From positions 1 to 51,417 of the forward strand of contig NZ_AQOH01000127.1 in NCBI RefSeq assembly GCF_000364705.1: a stretch of 51,417 bases of DNA, given 5' to 3'. Below, in pieces: positions 1-8,079 of the stretch; within the stretch, counting starts at the first letter, position 1, and each line of letters begins with the position of its first letter. The notes below the pieces were generated by a model. It made no database searches. It was given only the letters and a program-made list of their open reading frames with translations, and was not told the origin of the DNA. A program made the position numbers and the translations under genes. Origin of the DNA: Pseudomonas fuscovaginae SE-1 (GTDB taxonomy: Bacteria > Pseudomonadota > Gammaproteobacteria > Pseudomonadales > Pseudomonadaceae).

Positions 1-69
1 AACGCCGTGGCGCGATTGACGGGGCAGCGTATCCGCAGCCTGCCGTTGAGCCGCTACACCTTCACCTGA
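1..69 (+). CDS. Molybdopterin-binding aldehyde/isoquinoline oxidoreductase large subunit, C-terminal end (partial)
   Basis: Only the last 22 codons lie in the window, ending in TGA at 67-69. The peptide reads NAVARLTGQRIRSLPL and onward, which is the usual tail of xanthine-dehydrogenase-family molybdopterin subunits (IorB/aldehyde dehydrogenase type). The next genes, a tri-haem cytochrome c and an XdhC chaperone, are the normal partners of that enzyme, which supports the call. The body of the gene is off the left edge, so substrate cannot be judged. Confidence 0.75.
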   Translation, partial: NAVARLTGQRIRSLPLSRYTFT

Positions 70-85
70 CCCGCGCGGAGTCTTC

Positions 86-1438
86 ATGAACAACAGCCGA
101 TTCGCAAGAACCGCTGCCTGGCTGGCTGTGCCCTGCCTGGTCGCGGCAGGCCTGCTGGCCTGGTATGTCACCCGCGAGCCCGCCTCGCGCCTGGAAAACC
201 AACCGCTCGCCGTGGCCGACATCGACCCGGCGCTGGTCAGCCGTGGCGAATACGTCGCCCGCCTCGGCGACTGCGTGGCCTGCCACAGCGTGCCGGGCGG
301 TGCGCCCTTTGCCGGTGGTCTGGAAATGGCCACGCCGCTGGGGGGGATCCATGCCACCAACGTTACTCCGGACCGGGAAACCGGTATCGGCCGCTACAGC
401 CTGGCGGACTTCGACCGCGCCGTGCGCCACGGCGTGGCACCGGGCGGGCGGCGCCTGTACCCGGCGATGCCGTATCCGTCCTACGCCAAGCTCAGTGATG
501 ACGATGTACGTGCGCTGTACGCGTTCTTCATGAAGGGCGTGGCACCGGTCAAGCAGGCGAATGCCGACAGCTCGATTCCCTGGCCGTTGAACCTGCGCTG
601 GCCGATCGCCCTGTGGAATGCGGTGTTCACCGACTCCGCGCCCTATGCCGACAAGTCGGCCCAGGATGCCCTGTGGAACCGCGGCGCCTACATCGTCCAG
701 GGCGCTGGCCACTGCGGCAGTTGCCATACGCCGCGAGGCCTGGCGTTCAACGAGAAGGCCCTGGACGAGTCCGGCACGCCGTTCCTGGCCGGTGCCTTGC
801 TCGATGGCTGGTATGCGCCGAGCCTGCGCGCCGACCACAACACCGGCCTGGGTCGCTGGAGCGAGCCGGAGATCGTGCAGTTCCTCAAGACCGGTCGCAA
901 CAAGCACGCGGTAGTGTTCGGCTCGATGACCGAGGCGTTCAACAACTCCACGCAGTTCATGAGCGATGACGACCTGGCGGCGATCGCCCGCTACCTCAAG
1001 TCGCTGCCCGGCGACCGCCAGCGCGACGGCACCCCTTGGCAATACCAGGCAGCTTCGGCTGCGGAGTCTCCGGACAGGCCGGGTGCGCAGACCTACGCGA
1101 CCCGCTGCGCGTCCTGCCATGGCCTGGACGGCAAGGGCCAGCCCGACTCGATGCCGCCGCTGGCCGGGGCGACGTCCGCGCTGGCCACCGAGAGCGCCTC
1201 GGCGATCAACATCACGCTCAACGGTTCGCAACGGGTGGTGGCCGCCGGAGTACCGGACGCCTACCGCATGCCGGCGTTCCGCGAGCAACTGTCGGACCAG
1301 CAGATCGCCGATGTCCTGACGTTCGTGCGCAGCACCTGGGGCAACCAGGCCAGCGCGGTGCGGGCCGAGGTGGTCGGCAAGTTGCGCGGGCATACCGACC
1401 CGGCCAGCAGCAGTCCGATCATCCTGCAGATGCGCTGA
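86..1438 (+). CDS. Tri-haem cytochrome c, electron-acceptor subunit of the molybdenum dehydrogenase
   Basis: 450 residues. A membrane-anchor or signal segment lies at about residues 10-27. Three CXXCH haem sites follow: CVACH at 63-67, CGSCH at 210-214 and CASCH at 341-345. Three repeated cytochrome c domains of this size are the family pattern of alcohol/aldehyde dehydrogenase cytochrome subunits, which take electrons from a periplasmic or membrane-linked dehydrogenase and pass them to the respiratory chain. The gene starts 16 bases after the upstream stop and is followed 10 bases later by xdhC, so all three are probably one transcript. The start ATG follows a GGAG-like site (cggagtcttc). 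The exact substrate of the dehydrogenase is unknown. Confidence 0.88.
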   Translation: MNNSRFARTAAWLAVPCLVAAGLLAWYVTREPASRLENQPLAVADIDPALVSRGEYVARLGDCVACHSVPGGAPFAGGLEMATPLGGIHATNVTPDRETGIGRYSLADFDRAVRHGVAPGGRRLYPAMPYPSYAKLSDDDVRALYAFFMKGVAPVKQANADSSIPWPLNLRWPIALWNAVFTDSAPYADKSAQDALWNRGAYIVQGAGHCGSCHTPRGLAFNEKALDESGTPFLAGALLDGWYAPSLRADHNTGLGRWSEPEIVQFLKTGRNKHAVVFGSMTEAFNNSTQFMSDDDLAAIARYLKSLPGDRQRDGTPWQYQAASAAESPDRPGAQTYATRCASCHGLDGKGQPDSMPPLAGATSALATESASAINITLNGSQRVVAAGVPDAYRMPAFREQLSDQQIADVLTFVRSTWGNQASAVRAEVVGKLRGHTDPASSSPIILQMR

Positions 1439-1448
1439 AGGAGGCCCC

Positions 1449-2480
1449 ATGGAAAGCATCGATCTGCTGGTCCTGCGCACCGCGCGTGACTGGCTGGCCG
1501 CCGGCGAGCGCGTGCTGCTCGCCACCGTGGCGCGAACCTGGGGTTCGTCGCCGCGCCCGGTGGGCTCGATGATGGCGCTGCGCAATGACGGTCGCGTGGT
1601 GGGCAGTGTGTCCGGTGGCTGCATCGAGGACGACCTGATCCACCGCTACACCACGGCCCACGGCGGCACTGGCCTGGGCGAGGGGCCGGTCGAGGTGGTG
1701 CGCTATGGCATCACCGCGGATGAGGCCCATCGTTTCGGCCTGCCCTGTGGTGGCACGCTCGAACTGATCCTCGAGTTCAGGCCAAGCCAACAGGCGCTGG
1801 ACGAGCTGCTGGCGCAGCTCGATGCCGGTCGGCTGGTGCGCCGTTGCCTGACGCTGGACTCCAACACGGTGACGCTGGCCGCCACCGCCACACCGGAAGC
1901 GTTCAGCTTCGACGGCCAGCGGATGCTCAACACCCTCGGCCCTGGCTATCGGCTGCTGATGATCGGCGCCGGTGCGCTGGCCGAGTACCTGGCGACCATG
2001 GCGCTGTTCAACGGCTTCAAGGTGGCGGTCTGCGACCCGCGCCCCGAATATATGGAGACTTGGGCGGTGGCTGGCGTGGAACGGATCGTCGGCATGCCGG
2101 ACGACGTCGTGCGGGATTTCTCCGTGGACCTGCGCACCTGCATCGTCGCCCTCAGCCATGATCCCAAGCTCGACGACCTGGCGTTGCTCGAAGCGCTGCA
2201 CAGCCCGGCTTTCTACATCGGTGCCATCGGTTCGCGGCGCAACAGCCAGGCGCGGCGCGAGCGCCTGATCGAGCATTTCGGCGAAACCGAAAGCTCCCTG
2301 GCGCGCCTGCACGGGCCCATCGGTCTCTACATCGGCAGCAAGACACCGGCGGAGATCGCGGTGAGCGTGATGGCGGAGATTCTTGCGGCCAAGAACGGTA
2401 TCGTGCTGCCTGACACCGTCACTGTCGCCAGGGCCAAGCAGGCGAGCGAGCGTCTGTCTGTCGTGCAGTCTTCCGCATAG
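1449..2480 (+). CDS. XdhC/CoxI-family molybdenum cofactor insertion protein
   Basis: 343 residues. The N-terminal XdhC/CoxI domain contains GSVSGGCIEDDLI. A central Rossmann-type segment carries LMIGAGALAEYLA at about residue 175. The C-terminal XdhC_C domain contains YIGAIGSRRNSQARR and GPIGLYIGSKTPAEIAVS. Family members bind molybdenum cofactor, promote its sulfuration and insert it into xanthine-dehydrogenase-type enzymes in the cytoplasm. Its place directly behind the cytochrome and the large-subunit tail fits a maturation role for that enzyme. An AAGGAGG-like site stands just before the ATG. Confidence 0.9.
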   Translation: MESIDLLVLRTARDWLAAGERVLLATVARTWGSSPRPVGSMMALRNDGRVVGSVSGGCIEDDLIHRYTTAHGGTGLGEGPVEVVRYGITADEAHRFGLPCGGTLELILEFRPSQQALDELLAQLDAGRLVRRCLTLDSNTVTLAATATPEAFSFDGQRMLNTLGPGYRLLMIGAGALAEYLATMALFNGFKVAVCDPRPEYMETWAVAGVERIVGMPDDVVRDFSVDLRTCIVALSHDPKLDDLALLEALHSPAFYIGAIGSRRNSQARRERLIEHFGETESSLARLHGPIGLYIGSKTPAEIAVSVMAEILAAKNGIVLPDTVTVARAKQASERLSVVQSSA

Positions 2481-2496
2481 CGTTTCGATGTAGCGG

Positions 2497-2613
2497 TTAG
2501 CGCAGGTGCAGTTGCTCCAGCACTACCCGCAACGGCGCCGTCTGCTGACGGCTCGGGTAGTACAGGTGGTAGCCGGGAAACGGCTCCGACCAGTCCGCCA
2601 GCACCTCGATGAG
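2497..2613 (-). pseudogene. Remnant of a LysR-type regulator (last 38 codons only)
   Basis: Read on the minus strand this stretch gives an open peptide containing DWSEPFPGYHLYYPSRQQ and ending VLEQLHLR before TAA at 2497-2499. This is the typical LysR effector-domain tail (the 'PFPGYHLYYPSRR' segment of AaeR/DmlR-like regulators). The DNA-binding domain and most of the effector domain are absent. The right edge abuts, head-to-head, an internal fragment of a carboxymuconolactone decarboxylase gene. One deletion that removed the shared divergent promoter region and both N-termini would explain the arrangement. Confidence 0.72.
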
Positions 2614-2883
2614 CATCAGCGATATCCGGGAGATCCTGGTGCAGTTGTATGCCTACGCCGGATTCCCGCGCAGCCTCAATGCCCTGAGCGAGCTGATGAA
2701 GGTGCAGGAGGCGCGCCGGCAGCAGGGCATTCACGACCTGCCTGACACTGAATCGAAGCGCCCGATCCCCCGGGGCGATGCCTTGCTGGCGGCGGGTACC
2801 GCCAACCCGACGTGGCTCTCTGGCGCTCCGGTGCAGGGGCCGCTGCTCGACTTCGCACCGGTGGCCAACCAGTACCTGAGCAC
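2609..2883 (+). pseudogene. Fragment of a carboxymuconolactone-decarboxylase-family gene
   Basis: An open frame of about 90 codons with EILVQLYAYAGFPRSLNAL, VQEARRQQGI and LSGAPVQGPLLDFAPVANQYL. These match the interior of CMD/alkylhydroperoxidase-like proteins, which usually run about 130-200 residues and continue past the NQYL region. Here the match stops at about 2880 and the frame runs into the neighbouring terminator. The N-terminal part is also missing. The ATG at 2609 is probably an internal Met rather than a real start, as no good ribosome site precedes it. The catalytic Cys/His region is not present, so activity is unlikely. Confidence 0.65.
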
Positions 2884-2887
2884 CAAC

Positions 2888-2913
2888 AAAAAAGCCGCCC
2901 GAAGGGGCGGCTT
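2888..2913 (-). terminator. Rho-independent terminator of the transketolase operon
   Basis: A perfect 9-bp stem (2892-2900 pairing with 2905-2913) with a 4-nt loop is followed, reading leftward on the minus strand, by six U residues (A-run at 2888-2893). It sits 18 bases past the stop of the minus-strand transketolase C-subunit gene. Confidence 0.9.
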
Positions 2914-2930
2914 CCTGCCAACCGGCGTGA

Positions 2931-3938
2931 CTACAGCCAGGCCTTGATCCGGGCGCTCACCGCGTCGGTGGAGATGCCGTAGCGATCATGCAGCGTCGGC
3001 AGGGCCCCGGCATCGAGGAAGGCATCCGGCAGGGCGATCTGCCGGAAGGTCGGCGTCACGCCGTTGCGCAGCAGCAGGCCGGCCACGGCTTCGCCCAGGC
3101 CACCGATGATCGAGTGGTTCTCCGCCGTCACCACCAACCGACCCGGTTTGCGGGCTTCGGCAAGAATGGTCTGCTCGTCGAGGGGCTTGATGGTCGGCAC
3201 GTGCAGCACGGCCACATCGACCCCATCGGCCTGCAGCTGTTGCGCCGCTTCCAGCGAGCGCATGGTCATCAGCCCGGTGGAAATGATCAGCACATCGTTG
3301 CCGGTACGCAGGGTCTTGGCCTTGCCGATTTCGAACCGGTAGCTGTATTCGTCGAGCACCAGCGGCACGTTGCCGCGCAACAGGCGCATGTACACCGGGC
3401 CCTGGTGGGCGGCGATGGCCGGCACTGCCTGTTCGATCTCCAGCGCGTCGCAGGGGTCGATGATCATCAGGTTCGGCATGGCCCGGAAAATCGCCAGGTC
3501 GTCGGTCGCCTGGTGGCTCGGCCCGTAGCCGGTGGTCAGGCCCGGCAGGCCACAGACGATCTTGACGTTGAGGTTCTCCTCGGCGATCGCCATGCAGATG
3601 AAGTCATAGGCCCGGCGCGAGGCGAACACCGCGTAGGTGGTCGCGAACGGCACGCAGCCCTCGCGGGCCATGCCGGCGGCGGCACTCATCAGCAACTGTT
3701 CGGCCATGCCCATCTGGTAGAAACGCTCCGGGTGGGCCTTGGCGAAAATGTGCAGGTCGGTGTACTTGGACAGGTCCGCCGACAGGCCGACGATCTCCGG
3801 GCGCTGCTCGGCCAGGGCCGCCAGGGCGTGGCCGAACGGCGCCGGGCGGGTGGCCTGGCCTTCGGCGGCGATGGAGGCGATCATGGCCGAGGTGGTCAGG
3901 CGCTTCTTGCCGGTTTGTGGGGTGTTTGCGGTGCTCAT
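2931..3938 (-). CDS. Split transketolase, C-terminal (PP + C) subunit
   Basis: 335 residues from the ATG at 3938. That start overlaps the stop of the N-subunit gene as ATGA and follows a GGGAGA site, so it is preferred to the upstream in-frame start at 3980. The pyrimidine-binding domain includes YQMGMAEQLLMSAAAGMA (the Glu that activates TPP) and PGLTTGYGPSHQATDDLAIFRAMPN. A C-terminal transketolase domain follows (ADGVDVAVLHVPTIKPLD, ENHSIIGGLGEAVA). With its partner it should form a TPP-dependent enzyme that moves two-carbon units between sugars in the cytoplasm. Split transketolases usually belong to dedicated catabolic clusters rather than core metabolism. No sugar kinase or aldolase lies nearby, so the substrate is open. 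Confidence 0.88.
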   Translation of the reverse strand: MSTANTPQTGKKRLTTSAMIASIAAEGQATRPAPFGHALAALAEQRPEIVGLSADLSKYTDLHIFAKAHPERFYQMGMAEQLLMSAAAGMAREGCVPFATTYAVFASRRAYDFICMAIAEENLNVKIVCGLPGLTTGYGPSHQATDDLAIFRAMPNLMIIDPCDALEIEQAVPAIAAHQGPVYMRLLRGNVPLVLDEYSYRFEIGKAKTLRTGNDVLIISTGLMTMRSLEAAQQLQADGVDVAVLHVPTIKPLDEQTILAEARKPGRLVVTAENHSIIGGLGEAVAGLLLRNGVTPTFRQIALPDAFLDAGALPTLHDRYGISTDAVSARIKAWL

Positions 3939-4783
3939 GCGGTTCTCCCGACCTGAAGGTTTTGCAGGGCCAGATCCCATTCGTTTTCGTCGACGCGGAT
4001 GAAGTGGGTTTTTTCCCGGGATTCGAGGAAGTCCACGCCCTTGCCCATGCGGGTGTCGCAGATGATCACCCGGGGTTGCGCGCCCTCATGGCTGCGCGCG
4101 GCGTCGAAGGCGGCGACCAGCGCCTCGATATCGTTGCCGTCGACCCGCTGGGTGAACCAGCCGAAGGCCTGCCAGCGGTCGACGATCGGCTCGAACGCCA
4201 GCACTTCGCTGGAATGCCCGTCGGCCTGCTGGTTGTTGACGTCGATGATCGCGATCAGGTTGTCGAGCTTCCAGTGCGAGGCCGACATGGCCGCTTCCCA
4301 GGTCGAGCCTTCGTTCAGTTCGCCATCGGAGAGCAGGTTGTAGACGAACGACTCGGACTGCTTGCGCTTGAGTCCCAGGCAGGCACCGACCGCGATGCCC
4401 AGGCCGTGGCCCAGGGAACCGCCGGTGATTTCCATGCCTGGCGTGTAGGCCGCCATGCCCGACATCGGCAGGCGGCTGTCGTCGGCGCCGTAGGTTTCCA
4501 GCTCGTCCAGCGGAATTACCTCGGCCTCGATCAGCGCTGCGTAGAGGGCGATGGCGTAATGACCGATCGACAGATAGAAACGGTCGCGCTGTTCCCACTC
4601 GGGGTCGTGCGGCCGGTAGCGCAGGGCGTGGAAGTAGGACACGGCCAGCAGGTCGGCGGCGCCCAGGGCCTGGCCGACATAACCCTGGCCCTGGACCTGA
4701 CCCATGCGCAGGGCATGGCGACGAATGTTGTAGGCGCGTTCGGCAAGCGAGGGCGCCGCGTTAGAGGATGAATGTACATTCAT
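3935..4783 (-). CDS. Split transketolase, N-terminal (TPP-diphosphate-binding) subunit
   Basis: 282 residues. Recognisable parts are GHYAIALYAAL near residue 73, a GGSLGHGLGIAVGACLG segment, and the TPP/metal motif SDGELNEGSTWEAAMSASHW followed by LIAIIDVNNQQADGHS. The first residue of the normal GDGE...E motif is Ser rather than Gly, while the metal-binding Asp and the Asn (N of LNEG) are kept. It is translationally coupled to the C-subunit by a 4-base overlap and lies 18 bases behind the MFS gene, within the SDR-MFS-tktN-tktC operon. Likely cytoplasmic two-carbon transfer between sugars. Confidence 0.88.
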   Translation of the reverse strand: MNVHSSSNAAPSLAERAYNIRRHALRMGQVQGQGYVGQALGAADLLAVSYFHALRYRPHDPEWEQRDRFYLSIGHYAIALYAALIEAEVIPLDELETYGADDSRLPMSGMAAYTPGMEITGGSLGHGLGIAVGACLGLKRKQSESFVYNLLSDGELNEGSTWEAAMSASHWKLDNLIAIIDVNNQQADGHSSEVLAFEPIVDRWQAFGWFTQRVDGNDIEALVAAFDAARSHEGAQPRVIICDTRMGKGVDFLESREKTHFIRVDENEWDLALQNLQVGRTA

Positions 4784-4801
4784 GGTGATGACTCCGGGGA
4801 C

Positions 4802-6100
4802 TTAACGGTTGACCTGGGCGGCCGGGATGCGCAGCACCAGCGTGGCGCCGAACAGCAGCACGGCGGTGATCAGGTACATGCCAATGGCGCTGGAGCCGGT
4901 CGAGGTGGTGACCCAGCCAATCAGGTAGGGCGAACAGAAGCCGGCGAGGTTGGCGAAGCTGTTGATGCCGGCGATACCGGCGGCCGCCGAGACCCCGCCC
5001 AGCAGCGTGGTGGGCAGCATCCAGAACAGCGAGGACGCCGACAGCACGCCAGCCGCCGCCAGGCACAGGCTGAGCACCGAGAGCAGCAGGTTGCCGCCCA
5101 GCAGGGCCGCCAGGGTCAGCCCGGCGGCGCCGGCGATCATCGGCAGCACCAGGTGCCAGCGGCGTTCCTGATGCTTGTCGCCGCTGCGTCCCATCAACAG
5201 CATGGCGACGATGGCGCACAGGTACGGCAGGCTGGTCAGCAGGCCGATGTGCAGCGGGTCGGACACCCCGGCGTTGCGCACCAGCGTCGGCAGCCAGAAG
5301 GTGATCGCGTACTGGCCCATGACCACGCAGAAGTAGATGCCCGCCAGCAGCCACAGGCGCCGGTCACGCAGGAACTCGCGGGTCGAGGCGTGGGTGACCT
5401 TGCGGCTGTTGTCCTCGGCCAGTTCGCGGTTGACCAGGGCCTTTTCCTCATCCGTGAGCCAGGTCGCCTGGTGCACGCCATCCTTGAGGTAGGTCAGCAC
5501 CAGCAGGCCGACGATCACGGTCGGCACCGCCTCGATGACGAACATCCACTGCCAGCCGGCCCAGCCGTGCATGCCGGCGAAGTGGTTCATGATCCAGCCC
5601 GACAGCGGGCCGCCGATCATGCCCGAGAGGGGGATGGCGACGAACCACAGCACGGTCATCCGGGCACGGCGGTAGGACGGGAACCAGTAGGTCAGGTACA
5701 GCAGCAGGCCGGGCGCCAGGCCCGCTTCGGCGACGCCGAGGAGAAAGCGCAGGGTGTAGAACTGCCAGGCGGTTTCGACGAAGGCGAACAGCGCGGAGAT
5801 GATGCCCCAGGTGATCATGATGCGGGCGATCCAGCGCCGGGCGCCGACGCGGTGCAGGATCAGGTTGCTGGGCACTTCGCAGAGAAAATAGCCGAGGAAG
5901 AAGATGCCGGCACCGAGGCCGTAGACGGTTTCGCTCAGGGCCAGGTCGTTCATCATCTGCAACTTGGCGAAGCCGACGTTGACCCGGTCGAGGTAGGCGC
6001 ACAGGTAGCACAGCATGAGAAACGGCATGAGCCGCCAGGCGGTCTTGCGATAGGCGTTGGAGCGGACGGACAGGCCCGCTTCCAGGGAGAGGGTACTCAT
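4802..6100 (-). CDS. MFS transporter, anion:cation symporter (ACS) family
   Basis: 432 residues with about 12 hydrophobic segments. The opening RLMPFLMLCYLCAYLDRVNVG is the ACS-family (tartrate/phthalate/hexuronate carriers) TM1 signature, and the loop LHRVGARRWIARIM fits the TM2-TM3 loop. Members import organic or sugar acids with protons across the inner membrane. It stands between SDR and transketolase genes, so it most likely brings in the substrate of that cluster. The start ATG at 6100 follows an AAGAGA-like site. Confidence 0.87.
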   Translation of the reverse strand: MSTLSLEAGLSVRSNAYRKTAWRLMPFLMLCYLCAYLDRVNVGFAKLQMMNDLALSETVYGLGAGIFFLGYFLCEVPSNLILHRVGARRWIARIMITWGIISALFAFVETAWQFYTLRFLLGVAEAGLAPGLLLYLTYWFPSYRRARMTVLWFVAIPLSGMIGGPLSGWIMNHFAGMHGWAGWQWMFVIEAVPTVIVGLLVLTYLKDGVHQATWLTDEEKALVNRELAEDNSRKVTHASTREFLRDRRLWLLAGIYFCVVMGQYAITFWLPTLVRNAGVSDPLHIGLLTSLPYLCAIVAMLLMGRSGDKHQERRWHLVLPMIAGAAGLTLAALLGGNLLLSVLSLCLAAAGVLSASSLFWMLPTTLLGGVSAAAGIAGINSFANLAGFCSPYLIGWVTTSTGSSAIGMYLITAVLLFGATLVLRIPAAQVNR

Positions 6101-6157
6101 GAGGATCTGATCTCTTGTTGTTATGGGCAGCGCGGGGCTGCTCTCGATTCAGAACAA

Positions 6158-6177
6158 CGCCAGCCCGCAGGCTGGCG
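6158..6177 (-). other. Intercistronic hairpin between SDR and MFS genes
   Basis: A perfect 8-bp inverted repeat (6158-6165 with 6170-6177) and 4-nt loop. On the minus strand it is followed by TTGTTCT, which is only weakly U-rich. It could act as a partial terminator or as an mRNA-stabilising element that gives the SDR gene higher expression than the distal genes. No experiment-like evidence is available from sequence alone. Confidence 0.4.
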
Positions 6178-6186
6178 TGAGGCTCA

Positions 6187-6936
6187 TCAGTGAATGAGCA
6201 TGCCGCCGTTCACGTCCAGGGTGATGCCGGTCAGATAGGACGACAGGTCGCTGACCAGGAACAGCGCGGCATTGGCCACGTCCTGGGCTTCGCCGAGGCG
6301 GCCGAGGGGGATGCCTTCGATGATGGCATGGCGACGTTCGTCCTGCATCAGGCCGCCGGTGATGTCGGTGTGGATCAGCCCCGGGGCGATCGAGTTGACC
6401 CGCACGTTGTGCGGCCCCAGCTCGCGCGCCATGGCCTTGGCCAGGCCCAGCACGCCGGCTTTCGCGGCGCTGTAGTGGGGGCCGCCGAAGATCCCGCCGC
6501 CACGCTGCGCCGACACCGAGGACATGCAGACGATGCTGCCGAAACCCTGTTCGCGCATCAGCGGGATGACCGCCTGGGACATCAGCAGGGTGCCGCGCAG
6601 GCTGACATCCAGCACCTTGTCGTAGTCGCTGTGGCGGATGTCGAGAATCTTCAGCGGTTGGGTGATGCCGGCGTTGTTGACCAGGCCGTCGATGCGGCCG
6701 TACTGCTCGATGACCTGGGCCACGGCCTGCTTGACCTGGCCCTCGTCGGCGACGTTGGCGGCCAGGCCCAGGTGGCCTTCGCCCAGTTGCGCGGCAGCGT
6801 CGCGGGCGGCGCTGGCGTCCAGGTCGAGGATGACCACGCGGGCGCCCTGGGCGGCGAAGAGGCTGGCGGTGGCGCGGCCGATGCCACGAGGGGAGGCGGC
6901 ACCGGTGACGATGATGACTTTGTCTTGCAGCAGCAT
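6187..6936 (-). CDS. Short-chain dehydrogenase/reductase (SDR)
   Basis: 249 residues, the normal classical SDR length. The cofactor motif is TGAASPRGIGRA at about residues 11-22, LDLDASA suggests NAD(H) preference (Asp after beta-2), NNAG lies at about 87-90, and catalytic Ser and YSAAK follow at about 140-160. It probably oxidises a polyol or hydroxy acid to a keto compound. As the promoter-proximal gene of the SDR-MFS-transketolase operon, with a LysR-type gene divergent, it is the likely first enzyme of that pathway. Confidence 0.88.
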   Translation of the reverse strand: MLLQDKVIIVTGAASPRGIGRATASLFAAQGARVVILDLDASAARDAAAQLGEGHLGLAANVADEGQVKQAVAQVIEQYGRIDGLVNNAGITQPLKILDIRHSDYDKVLDVSLRGTLLMSQAVIPLMREQGFGSIVCMSSVSAQRGGGIFGGPHYSAAKAGVLGLAKAMARELGPHNVRVNSIAPGLIHTDITGGLMQDERRHAIIEGIPLGRLGEAQDVANAALFLVSDLSSYLTGITLDVNGGMLIH

Positions 6937-7039
6937 GAGGAAGACCCCTGATTGTTTTTATGAAGTCGATCGTGGGGGATCGATGGGCGCAGCTTGGTCT
7001 TCGGTCGAGGCGTGAGCAATAACGCAAAAATCATTAAGC

Positions 7040-7056
7040 GCTGAAAAAAATTCAGC
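7040..7056. promoter_or_regulatory. LysR-type operator in the SDR/LysR divergent promoter region
   Basis: A perfect inverted repeat, GCTGAA-AAAAA-TTCAGC, which contains a T-N11-A core as used by LysR-type regulators. It lies between the divergent SDR operon (start 6936) and the LysR gene (start 7121). The regulator is an inference from position. Confidence 0.55.
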
Positions 7057-7120
7057 ACTCGTCAGGCGTTCGGCTTAGTGGTTGAATGAAAAATCTCATG
7101 AATCCCGCGGAAGGATTGGT

Positions 7121-8038
7121 ATGCGCTCACTGGACGATACCGCGCCCACCCTGCCACCCCTGAGGGCTATTCAGGCCTTCGAGCAAGCCGCGCGCTTCGG
7201 CAACGTCGCCCGTGCGGCCGAGGTGCTGGACCTGACGCCGTCGGCGGTCAGCCATCAACTGGCCAAGCTGGAGGCCATGATCGGCCGCCAGTTGTTCGTT
7301 CGCGGCGCGCGCGGCGTGACCCTGACGCCGGTCGGCGAGCAGTACCTGAAGGAAGTCTCCGGGCTGCTGCACAGCCTGGCCGTGGCGACCGAGCGCGCCA
7401 GCAGCGACGTCAGCCTGGATTGCCTGCGCCTGCATTCCTCGCCGAGTTTCGGCCTGCTGTGGCTGATGCCGCGGCTGGAGGCGTTTCGCGATGAGCACCC
7501 GGACATCCAGATCAACCTGTCGTGCTCCTACGAGTCGTTGCACTTCAGCCGCGACAAGATCGACGTGGACATCCGCCACGGCGAACCCAACTGGCCCAGC
7601 TACGAAGTGCGCACCGTGCGCAACGAAACCTTCGAAGTGCTGGCGGCGCCGAAGCTGCTGGCGCGCCAGCCGGTCAGCAGCGCGTTGGACCTGCTCGATC
7701 GCGAGCTGATCCTCTCGGAGGCGACTCTGCTCCGCTGGCCGGCGTGGTTCGCCCAGCACGGCCTGGCCCGTCCGGAGAAACCCTACGCCTTGAGTTTCGA
7801 CCGTTCCTACATGACCCTGGAGGCGGCCAGTCACGGCTTGGGGTTCGCCCTGGAAAGCGCCTTGCTGGCGCGTAAGTACCTGGATTCCGGCGAATTGGTG
7901 AAGGTCTCACCCGAGTCGCTCAGTGCTCCCGTGGCGGCCCATCACCTGGTGTTCCCGAAAGCCCACTCGAGCTTTTCCCGGGTCCGCCGCTTCCTGGCGT
8001 GGATGGAGAAGGAACTGGGGCATGGCTTCGATTTTTGA
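7121..8038 (+). CDS. LysR-family regulator (GcvA-like)
   Basis: 305 residues from the ATG at 7121, chosen because GGAAGGA stands 5 bases upstream. A TTG at 7082 extends the frame but lacks such a site. The N-terminal winged helix-turn-helix reads PLRAIQAFEQAARFGNVARAAEVLDLTPSAVSHQL, which is the GcvA/AmpR/DsdC-like subgroup pattern. A substrate-binding effector domain starts at about residue 95. It is divergent from the SDR-MFS-transketolase operon, with an inverted repeat between them, and is the likely regulator of that operon. Confidence 0.87.
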   Translation: MRSLDDTAPTLPPLRAIQAFEQAARFGNVARAAEVLDLTPSAVSHQLAKLEAMIGRQLFVRGARGVTLTPVGEQYLKEVSGLLHSLAVATERASSDVSLDCLRLHSSPSFGLLWLMPRLEAFRDEHPDIQINLSCSYESLHFSRDKIDVDIRHGEPNWPSYEVRTVRNETFEVLAAPKLLARQPVSSALDLLDRELILSEATLLRWPAWFAQHGLARPEKPYALSFDRSYMTLEAASHGLGFALESALLARKYLDSGELVKVSPESLSAPVAAHHLVFPKAHSSFSRVRRFLAWMEKELGHGFDF

Positions 8039-8079
8039 CGCAGACGAGCCATCTATGGCGGGCGACCACGACAGCGGTC

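Noticed and set aside
62..1624. Long open frame antisense to the cytochrome c and xdhC genes
   Set aside because: Arg/His/Gln-rich composition without family motifs; it mirrors the GC-rich codon pattern of the real plus-strand genes, which have haem and XdhC motifs.
4772..6193. Long plus-strand open frame opposite the MFS gene
   Set aside because: Gln/His/Gly/Asp-rich with no membrane segments or domain; the minus-strand frame is a clear MFS transporter with coupled neighbours.
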